64,000 nt of DNA from Dyella sp. AtDHG13. Lineage in GTDB: Bacteria > Pseudomonadota > Gammaproteobacteria > Xanthomonadales > Rhodanobacteraceae. The stretch lies in the NCBI RefSeq assembly GCF_003201105.1, contig NZ_QICJ01000003.1:372001-436000 (forward strand), given 5' to 3'. The notes under the pieces are model-generated. The model did no database searches. It was not told the DNA's origin and saw nothing but the letters and a program-made list of their open reading frames with translations. Of the stretch, positions 8,672 through 19,344 are shown piece after piece. Within the stretch, counting starts at the first letter, position 1. The number at the start of each line of letters is the position of its first letter. The translations under genes were made by a program, and so were the position numbers.

Positions 8672-9595
8672 ATGGCCGAGCGTTTAGTGCACATCCCGGT
8701 GATGCTGGGTGAAGCAGTGGAGGGTCTCGCCGTGCAGGCTGGCGGGCGTTATCTCGATGGCACCTTCGGACGCGGCGGTCACGCCCGCGCCGTGCTGTCG
8801 CGCCTGGGCCCCGACGGCCGCCTGCTGTTGATGGATCGCGATCCCACCGCCATCGCCACGGCGCAGGCCGAGTTCGCCAGCGACCCGCGTGTGTCCATCC
8901 GCCACGCCAACTTCTCCAGCATGGCCGAGTGGGACGAAACCGCCGGCGGCCTGGACGGCATCCTGCTCGACCTGGGCGTGTCCTCGCCCCAGCTCGATGA
9001 AGCCGCCCGAGGCTTCAGCTTTATGGCCGATGCGCCGCTGGACATGCGCATGGACACCACGCAGGGCGAAAGCGCGGCGGATTTCCTCGCCCACGCGTCG
9101 GAGAAAGAGATCGCCGACGTGCTGTGGATCTACGGCGAAGAGCGCTTCAGTCGCAAGATCGCGCGCGCCATCGTCGAAGACCGTGTGGAAAACCCCATCA
9201 CGCGCACCGGCCAGCTGGCCGCGCTGATCGAGCGCCTGATCGGCCGCCGCGAGCCCGGCAAGCATCCGGCCACCCGCAGCTTTCAGGCCTTGCGCATCCG
9301 CGTAAACGGTGAGCTGGATGCGCTCGACAAGGGCCTCAACGCGGCGCTGGACCTGCTAAAGGTCGGCGGCCGCCTGTCCATCATCAGCTTCCACTCGCTG
9401 GAAGACCGCGCCGTGAAGCTGTTCATCCGCGACCATTCCGGTCGCGTGCAGGGCAGTCGCCGCGGTCCGCCGGTGGCGGTCGCGCCTGCCCGCCTTGCTG
9501 CGGTGGGCAAGGCGCAGTTTCCGTCGGAAGAAGAGCTGGCCGTCAATCCGCGCGCCCGCTCGGCGGTGCTGCGCGTGGCGGAGAAGCTCGCATGA
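8672..9595 (+). CDS. rsmH: 16S rRNA (cytosine1402-N4)-methyltransferase
   Basis: RsmH (MraW) adds the N4-methyl group to C1402 of 16S rRNA. With start ATG 8672 the protein is 307 aa. It shows HIPVMLGEAVEGL at the N-terminus, the SAM-binding GGRYLDGTFGRGGH motif (about 23-36), DGILLDLGVSSPQLD (about 102-116) and the C-terminal ISFHSLEDRAVK segment. An in-frame GTG at 8624 would add 16 residues with no homology-like character and no Shine-Dalgarno; GGGAG copies at 8651-8662 favour the ATG. The stop overlaps ftsL (ATGA). Confidence 0.95.
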   Translation: MAERLVHIPVMLGEAVEGLAVQAGGRYLDGTFGRGGHARAVLSRLGPDGRLLLMDRDPTAIATAQAEFASDPRVSIRHANFSSMAEWDETAGGLDGILLDLGVSSPQLDEAARGFSFMADAPLDMRMDTTQGESAADFLAHASEKEIADVLWIYGEERFSRKIARAIVEDRVENPITRTGQLAALIERLIGRREPGKHPATRSFQALRIRVNGELDALDKGLNAALDLLKVGGRLSIISFHSLEDRAVKLFIRDHSGRVQGSRRGPPVAVAPARLAAVGKAQFPSEEELAVNPRARSAVLRVAEKLA

Positions 9596-9864
9596 AGGTA
9601 CTCGGCGGCCTCTTCATGTTCATCCTGATCGCGGCGGTGCTTTCCAGCGCCATTGCCGTGGTGTGGACGCGCCATGAGAGCCGCGTGCTGTTCGTCGAGC
9701 TGACCCGCCTGCAGAACCAGCGCGACGACCTCAACATCGAGTACGGCAAGCTGGAACTGGAACAGGCCACCTGGGCCGAACCGCGTCGCGTGGACGACGA
9801 GGCGCGCCAGGTGCTCGGCATGGTCAATCCCAAGCCGCAAGACATCCAGCTGGTGCGTCGATGA
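9592..9864 (+). CDS. ftsL: Cell division protein FtsL
   Basis: FtsL is a small bitopic divisome protein that, with FtsB and FtsQ, controls septal wall synthesis by FtsWI. The 90-aa product has one membrane helix (about 6-24) followed by a periplasmic coiled-coil segment rich in Leu, Arg and Glu (about 30-62). The ending VDDEARQVLGMVNPKPQDIQ is typical of FtsL. It overlaps rsmH by 4 bp upstream and ftsI by 4 bp downstream. Sequence conservation of this family is weak, so position and architecture carry the call. Confidence 0.92.
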   Translation: MKVLGGLFMFILIAAVLSSAIAVVWTRHESRVLFVELTRLQNQRDDLNIEYGKLELEQATWAEPRRVDDEARQVLGMVNPKPQDIQLVRR

Positions 9865-11672
9865 AGCCGCGCCCGCGCACTTCCTCCAGCTCCCGCCGCC
9901 ACGCCGCGGCCCCGAGCGCCCGTCGCCGCATGCTGGTGGTGGGCTGCGTGCTTGCCGCCGCCTCGCTGGGCCTGGTGGCGCGCGCCTTCGACATGCAGGT
10001 GGTGCGCAAGGATTTCTACCAGAACCAGGCCGACGCCCGCATCCTGCGCGAAGTGCCCATCGCGGTGTCGCGCGGCACCATCTTCGACCGCAACGGCGAG
10101 CCGCTCGCGGTGTCCACGCCGGTGGTGTCGATCTGGGCCAATCCGGCCGAAGTGCTGGACAACGAAGACAGGCTGCCGGCGCTGGCCAAGGCCATCGGCA
10201 TGGATGCGGATGCGCTCAAGCAGTACCTGGCGCAGCGTTCGGAGCGCGAGTTCGTCTACCTCAAGCGCCAGATGTCGCCTGACGCGGCCCAGGTGGTGCT
10301 CGATCTCGGCGTGCCGGGCGTCAACGGGCAGCGCGAATTCCGCCGCTTCTATCCGTCCGGTCCGGTGACGGCGCACGTCCTGGGCTTCACCAATATCGAC
10401 GATCACGGCCAGGAAGGCCTGGAGCTGGCGTTCGATGACTGGCTGGCCGGCAAGGAAGGCCGCAAGCGCGTGATCCGCGATCGCCAGGGCCATGTGGTGG
10501 AAGACCTCGACCTGGTGCGCGCGCCGCAGCCGGGCCGCGACATCACGCTCAGCATCGATCGCCGCATCCAGTTCCTCGCCTATAACGAGTTGAAGAACAC
10601 CATCGAGCAGTCGGATGCCGACTCCGGCTCCATGGTGATCATCGACGTGCATACGGGCGAAGTGCTGGCCATGGTCAACTGGCCGACCTACAACCCGAAC
10701 GCCTTGCGCGGCAGCAATCCGTCCAGCCGCCGCAATCGCGCGATGACCGACGTGGTGGAGCCGGGCTCCACCATCAAGCCGTTCGTGATGGCGGCCGCGC
10801 TTTCCAGCGGCAAGTACACGCCGACCAGTCCGCTGATCGATACCGGCAACGGCCACTTCTATTACATCTCGCACGACATCCGCGACACGCACGCCTACGG
10901 CATGCTCTCGCCCACCGGCATCCTCGCCAAGTCCAGCAACATCGGCGCCGCCAAGGTCGCGATGACGCTGGATACCGGCCTGATGTACGACACCTATCGC
11001 GCGTTCGGCTTCGGTTCCAGCACCAACAGCGGCTTTCCGGGCGAAGCTTCCGGTTACCTGAAGCCCGGCAAGAGCTGGGGCATGCTGGAGAAGGCCATTC
11101 TGGCCTACGGCTATGGCCTCAACGTCACGCCGCTGCAGCTGGCGAACGGCTACGCCACCATCGCCGACAACGGCGTGATGCACCTGCCCACCTTCGTGAA
11201 GGGCTCGGACAACGAAGCCAAGCAGATCATCGATCCCAAGATCGCCAACCAGCTGGTGCAGATGCTCGAGTCGGTGACGCAGCCGGGTGGTACGGCTGCG
11301 CCGTGGGCGTGGATCGCCAATTACGCCGTGGCCGGCAAGACCGGCACCGCGCACAAGGCGACCGCCGGCGGCTACGCCAAGAACAACTACAGCGCCGCCT
11401 TCGCCGGCATCGTGCCGGCGACCAATCCGCGCATGGCGGCGGTGGTGGTGATCGATAACCCGAAGAAAGGCAGCTATTACGGCGCGCTGGTGTCCGGTCC
11501 GGTCTTCTCCAAGGTCATGGATGGCGCGCTGCGATTGATGGACGTGCCTCCAGACAACATCGGCCGCTGGTATGTCGGCGGGCCTTTGCAAGGACAGAAT
11601 GGTTTGACCAGCAGCAAGCAGCCCACGGTGGAACAAGTGGATGACGCGCCGATCGAGGGGGCGACACCATGA
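9861..11672 (+). CDS. ftsI: Septal peptidoglycan transpeptidase FtsI (PBP3)
   Basis: FtsI crosslinks septal peptidoglycan as partner of the glycosyltransferase FtsW. The 603-aa product has a short Arg-rich cytoplasmic tail, one membrane helix (about 26-46) and the dimerisation/pedestal domain with RGTIFDRNGEPLAVS (about 72-86). The transpeptidase domain carries the active-site SxxK (Ser303, in EPGSTIKPF), the SxN motif (KSSNIGAAK) and KTGTA (about 494). All catalytic motifs are intact. It overlaps ftsL and murE by 4 bp each. Confidence 0.97.
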   Translation: MKPRPRTSSSSRRHAAAPSARRRMLVVGCVLAAASLGLVARAFDMQVVRKDFYQNQADARILREVPIAVSRGTIFDRNGEPLAVSTPVVSIWANPAEVLDNEDRLPALAKAIGMDADALKQYLAQRSEREFVYLKRQMSPDAAQVVLDLGVPGVNGQREFRRFYPSGPVTAHVLGFTNIDDHGQEGLELAFDDWLAGKEGRKRVIRDRQGHVVEDLDLVRAPQPGRDITLSIDRRIQFLAYNELKNTIEQSDADSGSMVIIDVHTGEVLAMVNWPTYNPNALRGSNPSSRRNRAMTDVVEPGSTIKPFVMAAALSSGKYTPTSPLIDTGNGHFYYISHDIRDTHAYGMLSPTGILAKSSNIGAAKVAMTLDTGLMYDTYRAFGFGSSTNSGFPGEASGYLKPGKSWGMLEKAILAYGYGLNVTPLQLANGYATIADNGVMHLPTFVKGSDNEAKQIIDPKIANQLVQMLESVTQPGGTAAPWAWIANYAVAGKTGTAHKATAGGYAKNNYSAAFAGIVPATNPRMAAVVVIDNPKKGSYYGALVSGPVFSKVMDGALRLMDVPPDNIGRWYVGGPLQGQNGLTSSKQPTVEQVDDAPIEGATP

Positions 11673-13141
11673 CCGCGCGCCTCGATCAGCTGCTCCATGG
11701 CATCGCCGAGACCCCAGGTGTCGGCGATATCGTCGTTTCAGGGCTCACGCTCGATTCGCGCCAGGTGCGCCCGGGCGATGCGTTCTTCGCCTTGCGCGGC
11801 ACGCGCGAGCACGGCATCGCGTTTGCGCGCGGCGCCGTCGAGCGCGGCGCGCGCGTGGTGCTGGCCGAGGCGCCGGCAGCCCATGTCGACGGCATCGACG
11901 TGCCTGTGCTGTGGGTGGATGGCCTGCACGGCAAGGTGAGCGAAATCGCCTCGCGCTTCTTTGGACGTCCGTCCGAGTCGCTGCGCGTGATCGGCGTGAC
12001 GGGCACCAACGGCAAGACCTCGACGGTGCAACTGCTGGCGCAGGCGCTGGAACATCTGGGCCACCGCGCCGCCACCATCGGCACGCTGGGCGCGGGTCTG
12101 CACGGGAAGCTGCAGGAAGGCGAGCGCACCACGCCGGATGCGATCAACGTGCAGGGCCTGCTCGCCTCGTTCCGCGACGAGGGCGCGACGCACGTGGCGA
12201 TGGAAGTCTCCTCGCATGCGCTGGAGCAGGGGCGCGTGGCGGCGGTCGCGTTCGACGTCGCCGCGTTCACCAACCTGACGCGCGATCACCTCGATTACCA
12301 CGGCAGCATGGAAGCCTACGGCGAAGCCAAGGCCAAGCTGTTCGCGTGGTCCACGCTGGACGCGGCCGCCATCAATATCGATGATGCCTTCGGCCGCACG
12401 CTGGCGCACCGGCTGCCGCAGGGCGTGCGCGCGCTGCGCCTGAGCGCCGAGGGCAACCCGGATGCCGACGTTCGCGCCGTTCGCGTGGTCACCTCGGCGG
12501 AAGGCCTTGCCTTCGACCTGCAGACGCCGTGGGGCAGCCATGCCATCCGCAGCCGCCTGCTGGGCCGCTTCAACGTGGCCAACCTGCTCGCCGTGATCGC
12601 CTGCCTGGGCGCGCTGGGCGCACCGTTCGAGCGCATCGTGGCGGCGGTCGAGGCACTGGAACCCATCAACGGCCGCATGAACCGCCTCGGTGGCGTTTCC
12701 GGCTTGCCGCTGGTGGTGGTGGATTACGCCCATACGCCGGACGCGCTGGAACAGGCGCTCACCGCGTTGCGCGCGCACTGCGAAGGCCGGTTGATCTGCG
12801 TGTTCGGCTGCGGCGGCGAGCGTGATGCGGGCAAGCGTCCGCAGATGGGCGCCATCGCTGAGCGGCTGGCGGATCGCATCGTCGTCACCGACGACAATCC
12901 GCGTGGCGAAGACGGTGACGTCATCGTGGCGCAGATCGTGGCCGGACTTCGCCAGCCGGACCTGGCCATGGTGGAGCGTGATCGCGCCAAGGCCATCGCA
13001 TTCGCGCTGTCCTCGGCACAGCCGGGTGACGTGGTGCTGATCGCCGGCAAGGGTCACGAGACCTATCAGGAAGGCGCGCACGGCAAGCGCCCGTTCGATG
13101 ACCTGGCGGTCGCACGCCAGGCGCTGGAGGTACGCGCATGA
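11669..13141 (+). CDS. murE: UDP-MurNAc-Ala-Glu--meso-diaminopimelate ligase
   Basis: MurE is the cytoplasmic ATP-dependent ligase that adds the third residue of the peptidoglycan stem peptide. The 490-aa product has an N-terminal UDP-binding domain (LTLDSRQVRPGDAFFALRG), a central ATPase domain with P-loop GVTGTNGKTS (109-118) and a C-terminal domain with DDNPRGED (about 408). The DNPR motif marks meso-diaminopimelate rather than lysine specificity, as expected for a Gram-negative. It overlaps both ftsI and murF by 4 bp. Confidence 0.97.
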   Translation: MTARLDQLLHGIAETPGVGDIVVSGLTLDSRQVRPGDAFFALRGTREHGIAFARGAVERGARVVLAEAPAAHVDGIDVPVLWVDGLHGKVSEIASRFFGRPSESLRVIGVTGTNGKTSTVQLLAQALEHLGHRAATIGTLGAGLHGKLQEGERTTPDAINVQGLLASFRDEGATHVAMEVSSHALEQGRVAAVAFDVAAFTNLTRDHLDYHGSMEAYGEAKAKLFAWSTLDAAAINIDDAFGRTLAHRLPQGVRALRLSAEGNPDADVRAVRVVTSAEGLAFDLQTPWGSHAIRSRLLGRFNVANLLAVIACLGALGAPFERIVAAVEALEPINGRMNRLGGVSGLPLVVVDYAHTPDALEQALTALRAHCEGRLICVFGCGGERDAGKRPQMGAIAERLADRIVVTDDNPRGEDGDVIVAQIVAGLRQPDLAMVERDRAKAIAFALSSAQPGDVVLIAGKGHETYQEGAHGKRPFDDLAVARQALEVRA

Positions 13142-14508
13142 TGCGCTTGAGCGCCATCGCGCTGTGGACCCGCGGCCATCTCGTGGGTGGCGACGCGGAT
13201 GTGACCGGCGTGGCTATCGATACCCGCAAGGTGCGGCTGGGCGATCTGTTCGTCGCCATCAAGGGCGAACGCGTCGACGGCCATGATTTCCTGGCCGACG
13301 CGCAGGCGCGTGGCGCCGTGGCGGCGCTGGTCACACGCAAGATCGACTCGCCGCTGCCGCAGGTGGTAGTAGACGACACGGCGCTGGCGTTGGGCGACCT
13401 GGCGAGCGCCGTGCGCGCGCAGAGCAACGTGCGCGTGATCGGCATCACCGGCTCCAACGGCAAGACCACGGTGAAGACGCTGACGGCGTCGATCCTGTCG
13501 CGCCACGGCCGCACGCACGTGAATGCCGGCAACTACAACAACGAGCTGGGCCTGCCGCTGACCCTGCTGGCGATGCCGCAGGACACCGAGTACGCGGTGC
13601 TGGAAATGGGCGCGGGCAAGCCGGGCGACATCGCTTATCTCGCCGCCATCGCGCGGCCTGATATCGGCCTCGTGAACACCATCGCGCCGGCGCATCTTGA
13701 GCGCATGGGCAGCGTGGAAGGCGTGGCCGAGACCAAGGGCGCGCTGTACCAGGCGCTGCCGGTGGACGGTGTGGCGATCATCAATGCGGACGATGCGTTC
13801 GCCAGCTTCTTCACGGGGTTGGCCGGTTCGCGTCGCCAGCTGCGCTTTGCGCTCAATCACAAGGCGGACGTCGGCGCCGAAATCATCGACCAGCGCGTGG
13901 ACGGCTCGCACTTCGTGCTGAGCACGCCGGTGGGCGACGCCGACGTGCATCTGCCGCTGGCTGGCCGCCACAACATCGCCAATGCGATGGCCGCCGCATC
14001 CATTGCGTTGGCGCTGGACGTGCCGCTCGACACCATCGTGGAAGGGCTGGAGCAGGTGCCGGGCGTGGCCGGGCGGTTGCAGCTCGAAAGCATGACAGGC
14101 GGCTGGACGCTGATCGACGACAGCTACAACGCCAATCCGGGTTCCGTCGGCGCCGCCATCGACACCCTGGCTCTCGCCCAGGGCGAGCGCTGGCTGGTGC
14201 TGGGCGACATGGCGGAGTTGGGCGACAACGCCGCCGCGCTGCACGCGGGCATCGGCGAGCGCGCCCGCAAGCACGGCATCGACCGCATCTTCGCCGTCGG
14301 CCCGCTCAGCGCGTCGGCGGTGAAGGCGTTTGGCGATCGCGGCGAGCATTTCGCCGACAAGGCCGCGCTGGTCGCGGCGCTCAGGCAACAACTGCACGGC
14401 GGCGTCACGTGCCTGATCAAGGGCTCGCGTTCCGCCGGCATGGATCAGGTCGTTGCCGCACTTCGCGACAACAAGGGAAAAGGGGAGGGCGCATCCGATG
14501 CTGCTTGA
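13138..14508 (+). CDS. murF: UDP-MurNAc-tripeptide--D-Ala-D-Ala ligase
   Basis: MurF adds the D-Ala-D-Ala dipeptide and so completes the UDP-MurNAc-pentapeptide. The 456-aa product shows [20 protein letters not shown] near the N-terminus, the ATP-binding [12 protein letters not shown] (about 101-112), [11 protein letters not shown] and the C-terminal [10 protein letters not shown] motif that is specific to MurF. The start ATG 13138 overlaps the murE stop; a second ATG follows immediately at 13141. The 3' end overlaps mraY by 11 bp. Confidence 0.97.
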   Translation: MMRLSAIALWTRGHLVGGDADVTGVAIDTRKVRLGDLFVAIKGERVDGHDFLADAQARGAVAALVTRKIDSPLPQVVVDDTALALGDLASAVRAQSNVRVIGITGSNGKTTVKTLTASILSRHGRTHVNAGNYNNELGLPLTLLAMPQDTEYAVLEMGAGKPGDIAYLAAIARPDIGLVNTIAPAHLERMGSVEGVAETKGALYQALPVDGVAIINADDAFASFFTGLAGSRRQLRFALNHKADVGAEIIDQRVDGSHFVLSTPVGDADVHLPLAGRHNIANAMAAASIALALDVPLDTIVEGLEQVPGVAGRLQLESMTGGWTLIDDSYNANPGSVGAAIDTLALAQGERWLVLGDMAELGDNAAALHAGIGERARKHGIDRIFAVGPLSASAVKAFGDRGEHFADKAALVAALRQQLHGGVTCLIKGSRSAGMDQVVAALRDNKGKGEGASDAA

Positions 14509-15598
14509 ACTCGCAGACTGGATGGCACGGCACTTCACCGCCCTGCATCTGTTCCAGTACATCACGTTCCGCACGATCATGGCCGCGCTCACCGCGCTGG
14601 CGATGTCGCTGCTGTTCGGTCCGGCGCTGATCCAGAAGCTGGCGGATCTCAAGGCTGGCCAGGTGGTGCGCAAGGACGGCCCGCAGACGCATCTGTCCAA
14701 GGCCGGCACGCCGACCATGGGCGGCGTGATGATCCTGCTCGCCGTCACCGTGTCCACCATCCTGTGGACCGACCTGCATAACCGCTATGTATGGCTGGTG
14801 CTGGCCGTGCTGCTGAGCTTCGGCGTGATCGGTTTCTACGACGATTACAAGAAGCTGGTGCTCAAGGACAGCCGCGGCCTTGCCTCGCGCTGGAAGTATT
14901 TCTGGCAGTCGGTGTTCGGCCTGGCCGCCGCGCTGTTCCTCTACTACACCGCGCCGCAGGCGACGGGCACGGTGCCGGTGGCGGAAACCGCGCTATATGT
15001 GCCGCTGTTCAAGCAGGTGGCGATTCCGCTCGGCATCCTGTTCGTGGTGGTGGCCTACTTCATGATCGTGGGCTTCTCCAACGCGGTGAACCTCACCGAC
15101 GGCCTGGATGGCCTCGCCATCATGCCAACCGTGCTCGTCTCCGGCGCGCTGGGTGTGTTCGCCTATCTCGCCGGCAACCGCGTGTTCTCCGAATACCTGG
15201 GCATTCCCTCCATTCCCGGCGCGGGCGAGCTGGCCATCTTCTGTGGCGCGCTATCCGGCGCGGGCCTGGGCTTCCTGTGGTTCAACACCTATCCCGCGCA
15301 GGTGTTCATGGGTGACGTCGGCGCGCTCGCCATCGGCGCAGCGCTGGCCGCCATCGCGGTGATCGTGCGCCAGGAGATCGTACTGCTGGTGATGGGCGGC
15401 GTGTTCGTGATGGAAACCGCCTCGGTGATGATCCAGGTCGCCAGCTTCAAGCTGACGGGCAAGCGCGTGTTCCGCATGGCGCCCATTCACCATCATTTCG
15501 AACTCAAGGGCTGGCCGGAACCGCGCGTGATCGTGCGCTTCTGGATCATCAGCGTCGTGCTGGTGCTCATTGGCCTCGCTACGTTGAAGGTGCGCTGA
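14498..15598 (+). CDS. mraY: Phospho-MurNAc-pentapeptide translocase
   Basis: MraY transfers phospho-MurNAc-pentapeptide onto undecaprenyl phosphate, making lipid I at the inner membrane. With ATG 14498, preceded by AGGGGAGG at about 14480-14487, the protein is 366 aa, close to E. coli (360). About ten hydrophobic helices are visible. Signatures are KAGTPTMGG (about 67-75), the metal-binding [18 protein letters not shown] (about 198-207), and the C-terminal [14 protein letters not shown]. The frame is open further upstream inside murF, but the ribosome site and family length decide the start. Confidence 0.96.
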   Translation: MLLELADWMARHFTALHLFQYITFRTIMAALTALAMSLLFGPALIQKLADLKAGQVVRKDGPQTHLSKAGTPTMGGVMILLAVTVSTILWTDLHNRYVWLVLAVLLSFGVIGFYDDYKKLVLKDSRGLASRWKYFWQSVFGLAAALFLYYTAPQATGTVPVAETALYVPLFKQVAIPLGILFVVVAYFMIVGFSNAVNLTDGLDGLAIMPTVLVSGALGVFAYLAGNRVFSEYLGIPSIPGAGELAIFCGALSGAGLGFLWFNTYPAQVFMGDVGALAIGAALAAIAVIVRQEIVLLVMGGVFVMETASVMIQVASFKLTGKRVFRMAPIHHHFELKGWPEPRVIVRFWIISVVLVLIGLATLKVR

Positions 15599-15599
15599 C

Positions 15600-16835
15600 A
15601 TGCTCTTCGACACCACTCAGGCAAAACGGCGACAGGGTCCCCGCGGCAGCTTCGACATGCTGCTGGTGATCGCGCTCGTCGGTCTGGCCTGCGTGGGCGT
15701 CGTGATGGTGGCCTCCAGTTCGATCGCCGTGGCCGAGAGCCAGCACATCGGTGCGTTCTACTTCCTCAAGCGCCATCTGCTGTTCCTTACCCTTGGCGTG
15801 GTGCTCGCGAGCTTTGCGATGCGCACGGAACTGAAGCTGCTGGAGAAGCACGCCTATCTGCTGTTCGCCGGCGCCGTCGTGCTGCTGTTGCTGGTGTTCG
15901 TGCCGGGCATCGGCATGCGGCTCAATGGCGCGCATCGCTGGCTCAACTTCCGCATCACCAGCTTCCAGCCGGTGGAAGCGGTGAAGCTGATCCTGGTCAT
16001 CTACACGGCCAGCTATCTCGTGCGCCATCGCGAGAGCGTGGAAACCAGTTTCTGGGGCCTGTTCAAGCCGATCATGGTGGCGGGCATGTTCGTGGTGCTG
16101 CTGCTCGCGCAGCCGGACTTCGGTTCGGCCACGCTGATGATCGCGGTGACCATCGGCATGATCTGGCTGGGCGGCGCCAAGCCGGTGTACCTGGGTGGCA
16201 TGGGCCTGCCGGTGGTGGCGCTGCTGTGGTTTGTGGCGAAGTTCGAGCCGTACCGCATGCGTCGCCTGACCTCGTTCGTCGATCCCTGGGCCGATCCCTT
16301 CAACGACGGTTTCCAGCTCACGCAGTCGCTGATGGCGATCGGCCGTGGCGAGTGGACGGGCGTGGGTCTGGGCTCGAGTGTGCTGAAGCTGTCGTACCTG
16401 CCCGAAGCGCATACCGACTTCATCTTTGCCGTGATCTCCGAGGAGTTCGGCCTGGTCGGCATCCTGGTCGTGATGAGCCTGTTCGGCCTCGCCGTGGGCC
16501 GGGGCCTGTACCTGGGCGTCAAGGGCATGGAACTCGGCCAGCGCTTCGCCGGCTACGTGGCCTGCGGCATCTCGCTGATGATCGGCCTGCAGGCGATGGT
16601 GTCCATCGGCGTGAATCTCGGTGCGTTGCCGACCAAGGGCCTGACCTTGCCGCTGATCAGCTACGGCGGCTCGTCCATCGTGCTGACCTGCGCGATGGCG
16701 GGCGTGCTGCTGCGTACCACGTACGAAATCAACCGCGCCATCGATGCGCGCCAGATGGCCGCGCGCATGCCGGCCAACGCCGTGCCGGACGCCAACGCAG
16801 CTGTCGCGCCTGTGCGCGAGGCGGTGACCGCATGA
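15600..16835 (+). CDS. ftsW: Septal peptidoglycan glycosyltransferase FtsW
   Basis: FtsW is the SEDS-family polymerase that builds septal glycan strands from lipid II with FtsI. The 411-aa product has about ten membrane helices. Conserved SEDS features include [15 protein letters not shown] (about 101-115) with the QPVEAVKL segment, the [16 protein letters not shown] loop (about 264-279) and [10 protein letters not shown] near residue 350. It starts one base after the mraY stop and overlaps murG by 4 bp. The Ala/Pro-rich C-terminal tail is cytoplasmic. Confidence 0.96.
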   Translation: MLFDTTQAKRRQGPRGSFDMLLVIALVGLACVGVVMVASSSIAVAESQHIGAFYFLKRHLLFLTLGVVLASFAMRTELKLLEKHAYLLFAGAVVLLLLVFVPGIGMRLNGAHRWLNFRITSFQPVEAVKLILVIYTASYLVRHRESVETSFWGLFKPIMVAGMFVVLLLAQPDFGSATLMIAVTIGMIWLGGAKPVYLGGMGLPVVALLWFVAKFEPYRMRRLTSFVDPWADPFNDGFQLTQSLMAIGRGEWTGVGLGSSVLKLSYLPEAHTDFIFAVISEEFGLVGILVVMSLFGLAVGRGLYLGVKGMELGQRFAGYVACGISLMIGLQAMVSIGVNLGALPTKGLTLPLISYGGSSIVLTCAMAGVLLRTTYEINRAIDARQMAARMPANAVPDANAAVAPVREAVTA

Positions 16836-17905
16836 ATGCGCAGCAGCCCGTGCTGATCATGGCCGGTGGCACCGGCGGTCATATCTTTCCCGGCCTGGCC
16901 GTGGCCGAAGCGCTGCGCGCGCAAGGCGTGCCGGTGGTGTGGCTTGGCGCCGAAGGTGGTATGGAAACCAAGGTGGTGCCGGCGCACGGCATCGAACTGG
17001 TGACCGTGCCGGTCGGCGGCCTGCGCGGCAAGGGCTTGAAGACGCGCCTGATGGCGCCGCTGATGCTGGCGCGTGCGCTGTTCTCCTCGCTGTCCGCGTT
17101 GCGCCGGATCAACCCGCGCAGCGTGTTGTCGATGGGCGGCTATGTGGCTGGTCCCGGCGGCGTGGCGGCACGCATGACGCGCTGCCCCTTGCTGGTGCAC
17201 GAACAGAATCGCGTCGCTGGCTTCACCAACCGCAAGCTCGCCGGTTACGCGCAGCGCGTGCTCGAAGGCTTCAACGACACGCTGCCGAACGCCGAATGGG
17301 TGGGCAACCCGGTGCGCGGCGCCATCGCCGCATTGCCGGCCCCGCGCGAGCGCATGGCCGGCCGCACCGGCCGTCCGCGCCTGCTGGTGCTTGGCGGCAG
17401 CCTCGGCGCGCGCGCACTCAATATCGCCTTGCCGCAGGCGCTTGCCCTGATGTCGCCGGCGCAGCGGCCCGAAGTGCTGCACCAGTGCGGCAACCGCGGC
17501 ATCGACGAAGCTCGCGCCGCATACGCCAAGGTGGGCGTCGAAGCGCAGATCGTGCCATTTATCGAAGACATGGCCGGCACCTACGCATGGGCAGACCTCG
17601 CCGTCTGCCGTGCCGGCGCGCTGACGCTGGCCGAGCTCACGGCGGCCGGGCTCGGCGCCGTGCTCGTGCCGTTCCCTTATGCGGTGGATGACCACCAGAC
17701 CCGCAATGCGGAGGCGCTGGTCGCCGCGCATGCGGCCGAATTGATTCAGGAGAAGGATCTGGACGTACAGCAGTTGGCGCAGCGCCTGGAAGCGTTGCTG
17801 GATGATCGCGAACGCATGATCGCGATGGGCGAGGCCGCGCGCACGCTGGCCAAGCCCGATGCCGCGGATGTGATCGCACGCGCCTGCGTGGAGGTGGCCG
17901 CATGA
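16832..17905 (+). CDS. murG: UDP-GlcNAc:lipid I N-acetylglucosaminyltransferase
   Basis: MurG converts lipid I to lipid II at the cytoplasmic face of the inner membrane. From ATG 16832 (overlapping the ftsW stop) the protein is 357 aa. It has the N-terminal G-loop [17 protein letters not shown] (about 11-27), [10 protein letters not shown] (about 102-111), [25 protein letters not shown] (about 187-199) and the C-terminal acceptor and UDP-sugar region [15 protein letters not shown]. All are typical of GT28 enzymes. The longer in-frame reading that begins at 16226 belongs to a shadow of ftsW. Confidence 0.96.
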   Translation: MNAQQPVLIMAGGTGGHIFPGLAVAEALRAQGVPVVWLGAEGGMETKVVPAHGIELVTVPVGGLRGKGLKTRLMAPLMLARALFSSLSALRRINPRSVLSMGGYVAGPGGVAARMTRCPLLVHEQNRVAGFTNRKLAGYAQRVLEGFNDTLPNAEWVGNPVRGAIAALPAPRERMAGRTGRPRLLVLGGSLGARALNIALPQALALMSPAQRPEVLHQCGNRGIDEARAAYAKVGVEAQIVPFIEDMAGTYAWADLAVCRAGALTLAELTAAGLGAVLVPFPYAVDDHQTRNAEALVAAHAAELIQEKDLDVQQLAQRLEALLDDRERMIAMGEAARTLAKPDAADVIARACVEVAA

Positions 17906-19344
17906 CGCCGCGTCGCCTGCTCGCGCATGAGGACTTGATGACCACTTTCCGCCGCGTGCACTTCATCGGCATCGGCGGCGTGGGCATGAGCGGCATTGCC
18001 GAAGTGCTGCACAACCTCGGCTATGCGGTCTCCGGCTCCGACCGTTCCAACTCGCCCACCGCGCAGCGCCTCGCCAGCCTGGGCATCGTGGTGCACGTGG
18101 GCCATGCCGCCGAACATATCGGTGATGCCGACGTGGTGGTGACCTCCAGCGCCATCAATGCGGACAACCCGGAGCTGCAGGCGGCCCGCGCGGCGCGCAT
18201 CCCGGTGGTGCCGCGCGCGGAGATGCTGGGTGAGCTGATGCGCTTCCGCCGTGGCGTGGCCATCGCGGGCACGCACGGCAAGACCACGACGACGAGCCTG
18301 GTCGCCAGCGTGCTGGCGGAAGCCAACTACGACCCCACCTTCGTCATTGGCGGCCAGCTCAATGCCGCGGGCGCCAATGCGCGACTGGGCACCGGCCAGT
18401 ACATCGTGGCCGAAGCGGACGAGTCGGACGGTTCCTTCCTGATGCTCTCGCCGGTGATCGCGGCCGTCACCAACATCGACGCCGATCACCTGGAGAACTA
18501 CCAGGGCGATTTCGCGCTGGTGAAGAAGGCCTTCAGCGACTTCCTGCACCGCCTGCCGTTCTATGGCCTGGCCGTGCTGTGCGTGGACGATCCGGAAGTG
18601 GCGGAGCTCGCCAAGTCCACCACGCGCCGCGTGATGACCTACGGCATCGAAACGAAAGATGCGGACGTGCGCGCGAGCAATCTCTCGCAGCACGGTTTCG
18701 AGATGCACTTCGAACTGTGGCTGCCGGGCCGCAACGAGCCGCTGCACGTGAAGCTCAACCTGCCGGGCCGCCACAACGTGCTCAACGCGCTCGCCGCCGC
18801 CACCATCGGCTGGCAGCTGGGCGTGGAAGCCGAGGCGATCGCGCATGCGCTGCAGAGCTTCCAGGGCGTGGGACGCCGCTTCCACCGTCGCGGTGAAATC
18901 GCGCTGGACCAGGGCACGGCCCTGCTGGTGGACGACTACGGCCACCATCCGCGCGAGCTGGCCGCGGTGTTCGCCGCCGCGCGTGGCGGCTGGCCGGATC
19001 GGCGCCTGGTGGTCGGCTTCCAGCCGCACCGCTACAGCCGCACGCGCGATCTGCTGGACGACTTCGCCAACGTACTGGCGGAAGCCGACGTGCTGGTGCT
19101 GACGGACGTCTATCCGGCCGGCGAGGCACCGATCGCGGGTGCCGACGGCCGCGCGCTGGCGCGTGCCGTGCGTGCGCGCGGCAAGGTCGATCCGGTGCTG
19201 GTGGACCACCCCCGTGAACTGAAGGACACGCTGCCTGCGCTGCTGCGCGACGGCGACCTGTTGCTGCTGCTGGGCGCCGGCGATATCGGCGCGGCGGCGG
19301 TGGAACTGGCGCAGGCCGGCCAACTCAAGACGAGCAAAGCATGA
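17902..19344 (+). CDS. murC: UDP-N-acetylmuramate--L-alanine ligase
   Basis: MurC attaches L-alanine to UDP-MurNAc, the first step of stem-peptide assembly. The 480-aa product has the Rossmann motif [17 protein letters not shown] (about 20-36), the ATP-binding [10 protein letters not shown] (about 122-131), [10 protein letters not shown] (about 172-181) and DDYGHHPRE in the C-terminal domain. ATG 17902 overlaps the murG stop; ATG 17938 is a possible shorter start giving MTTFRRVHF. The usual next gene, murB, is absent here and ddlB follows directly with a 4-bp overlap. Confidence 0.96.
   Translation: MTPRRLLAHEDLMTTFRRVHFIGIGGVGMSGIAEVLHNLGYAVSGSDRSNSPTAQRLASLGIVVHVGHAAEHIGDADVVVTSSAINADNPELQAARAARIPVVPRAEMLGELMRFRRGVAIAGTHGKTTTTSLVASVLAEANYDPTFVIGGQLNAAGANARLGTGQYIVAEADESDGSFLMLSPVIAAVTNIDADHLENYQGDFALVKKAFSDFLHRLPFYGLAVLCVDDPEVAELAKSTTRRVMTYGIETKDADVRASNLSQHGFEMHFELWLPGRNEPLHVKLNLPGRHNVLNALAAATIGWQLGVEAEAIAHALQSFQGVGRRFHRRGEIALDQGTALLVDDYGHHPRELAAVFAAARGGWPDRRLVVGFQPHRYSRTRDLLDDFANVLAEADVLVLTDVYPAGEAPIAGADGRALARAVRARGKVDPVLVDHPRELKDTLPALLRDGDLLLLLGAGDIGAAAVELAQAGQLKTSKA

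Noticed and set aside
9543-11636. A 697-codon minus-strand frame opposite ftsI
   Set aside because: Antisense shadow of ftsI; no domain or ribosome site.
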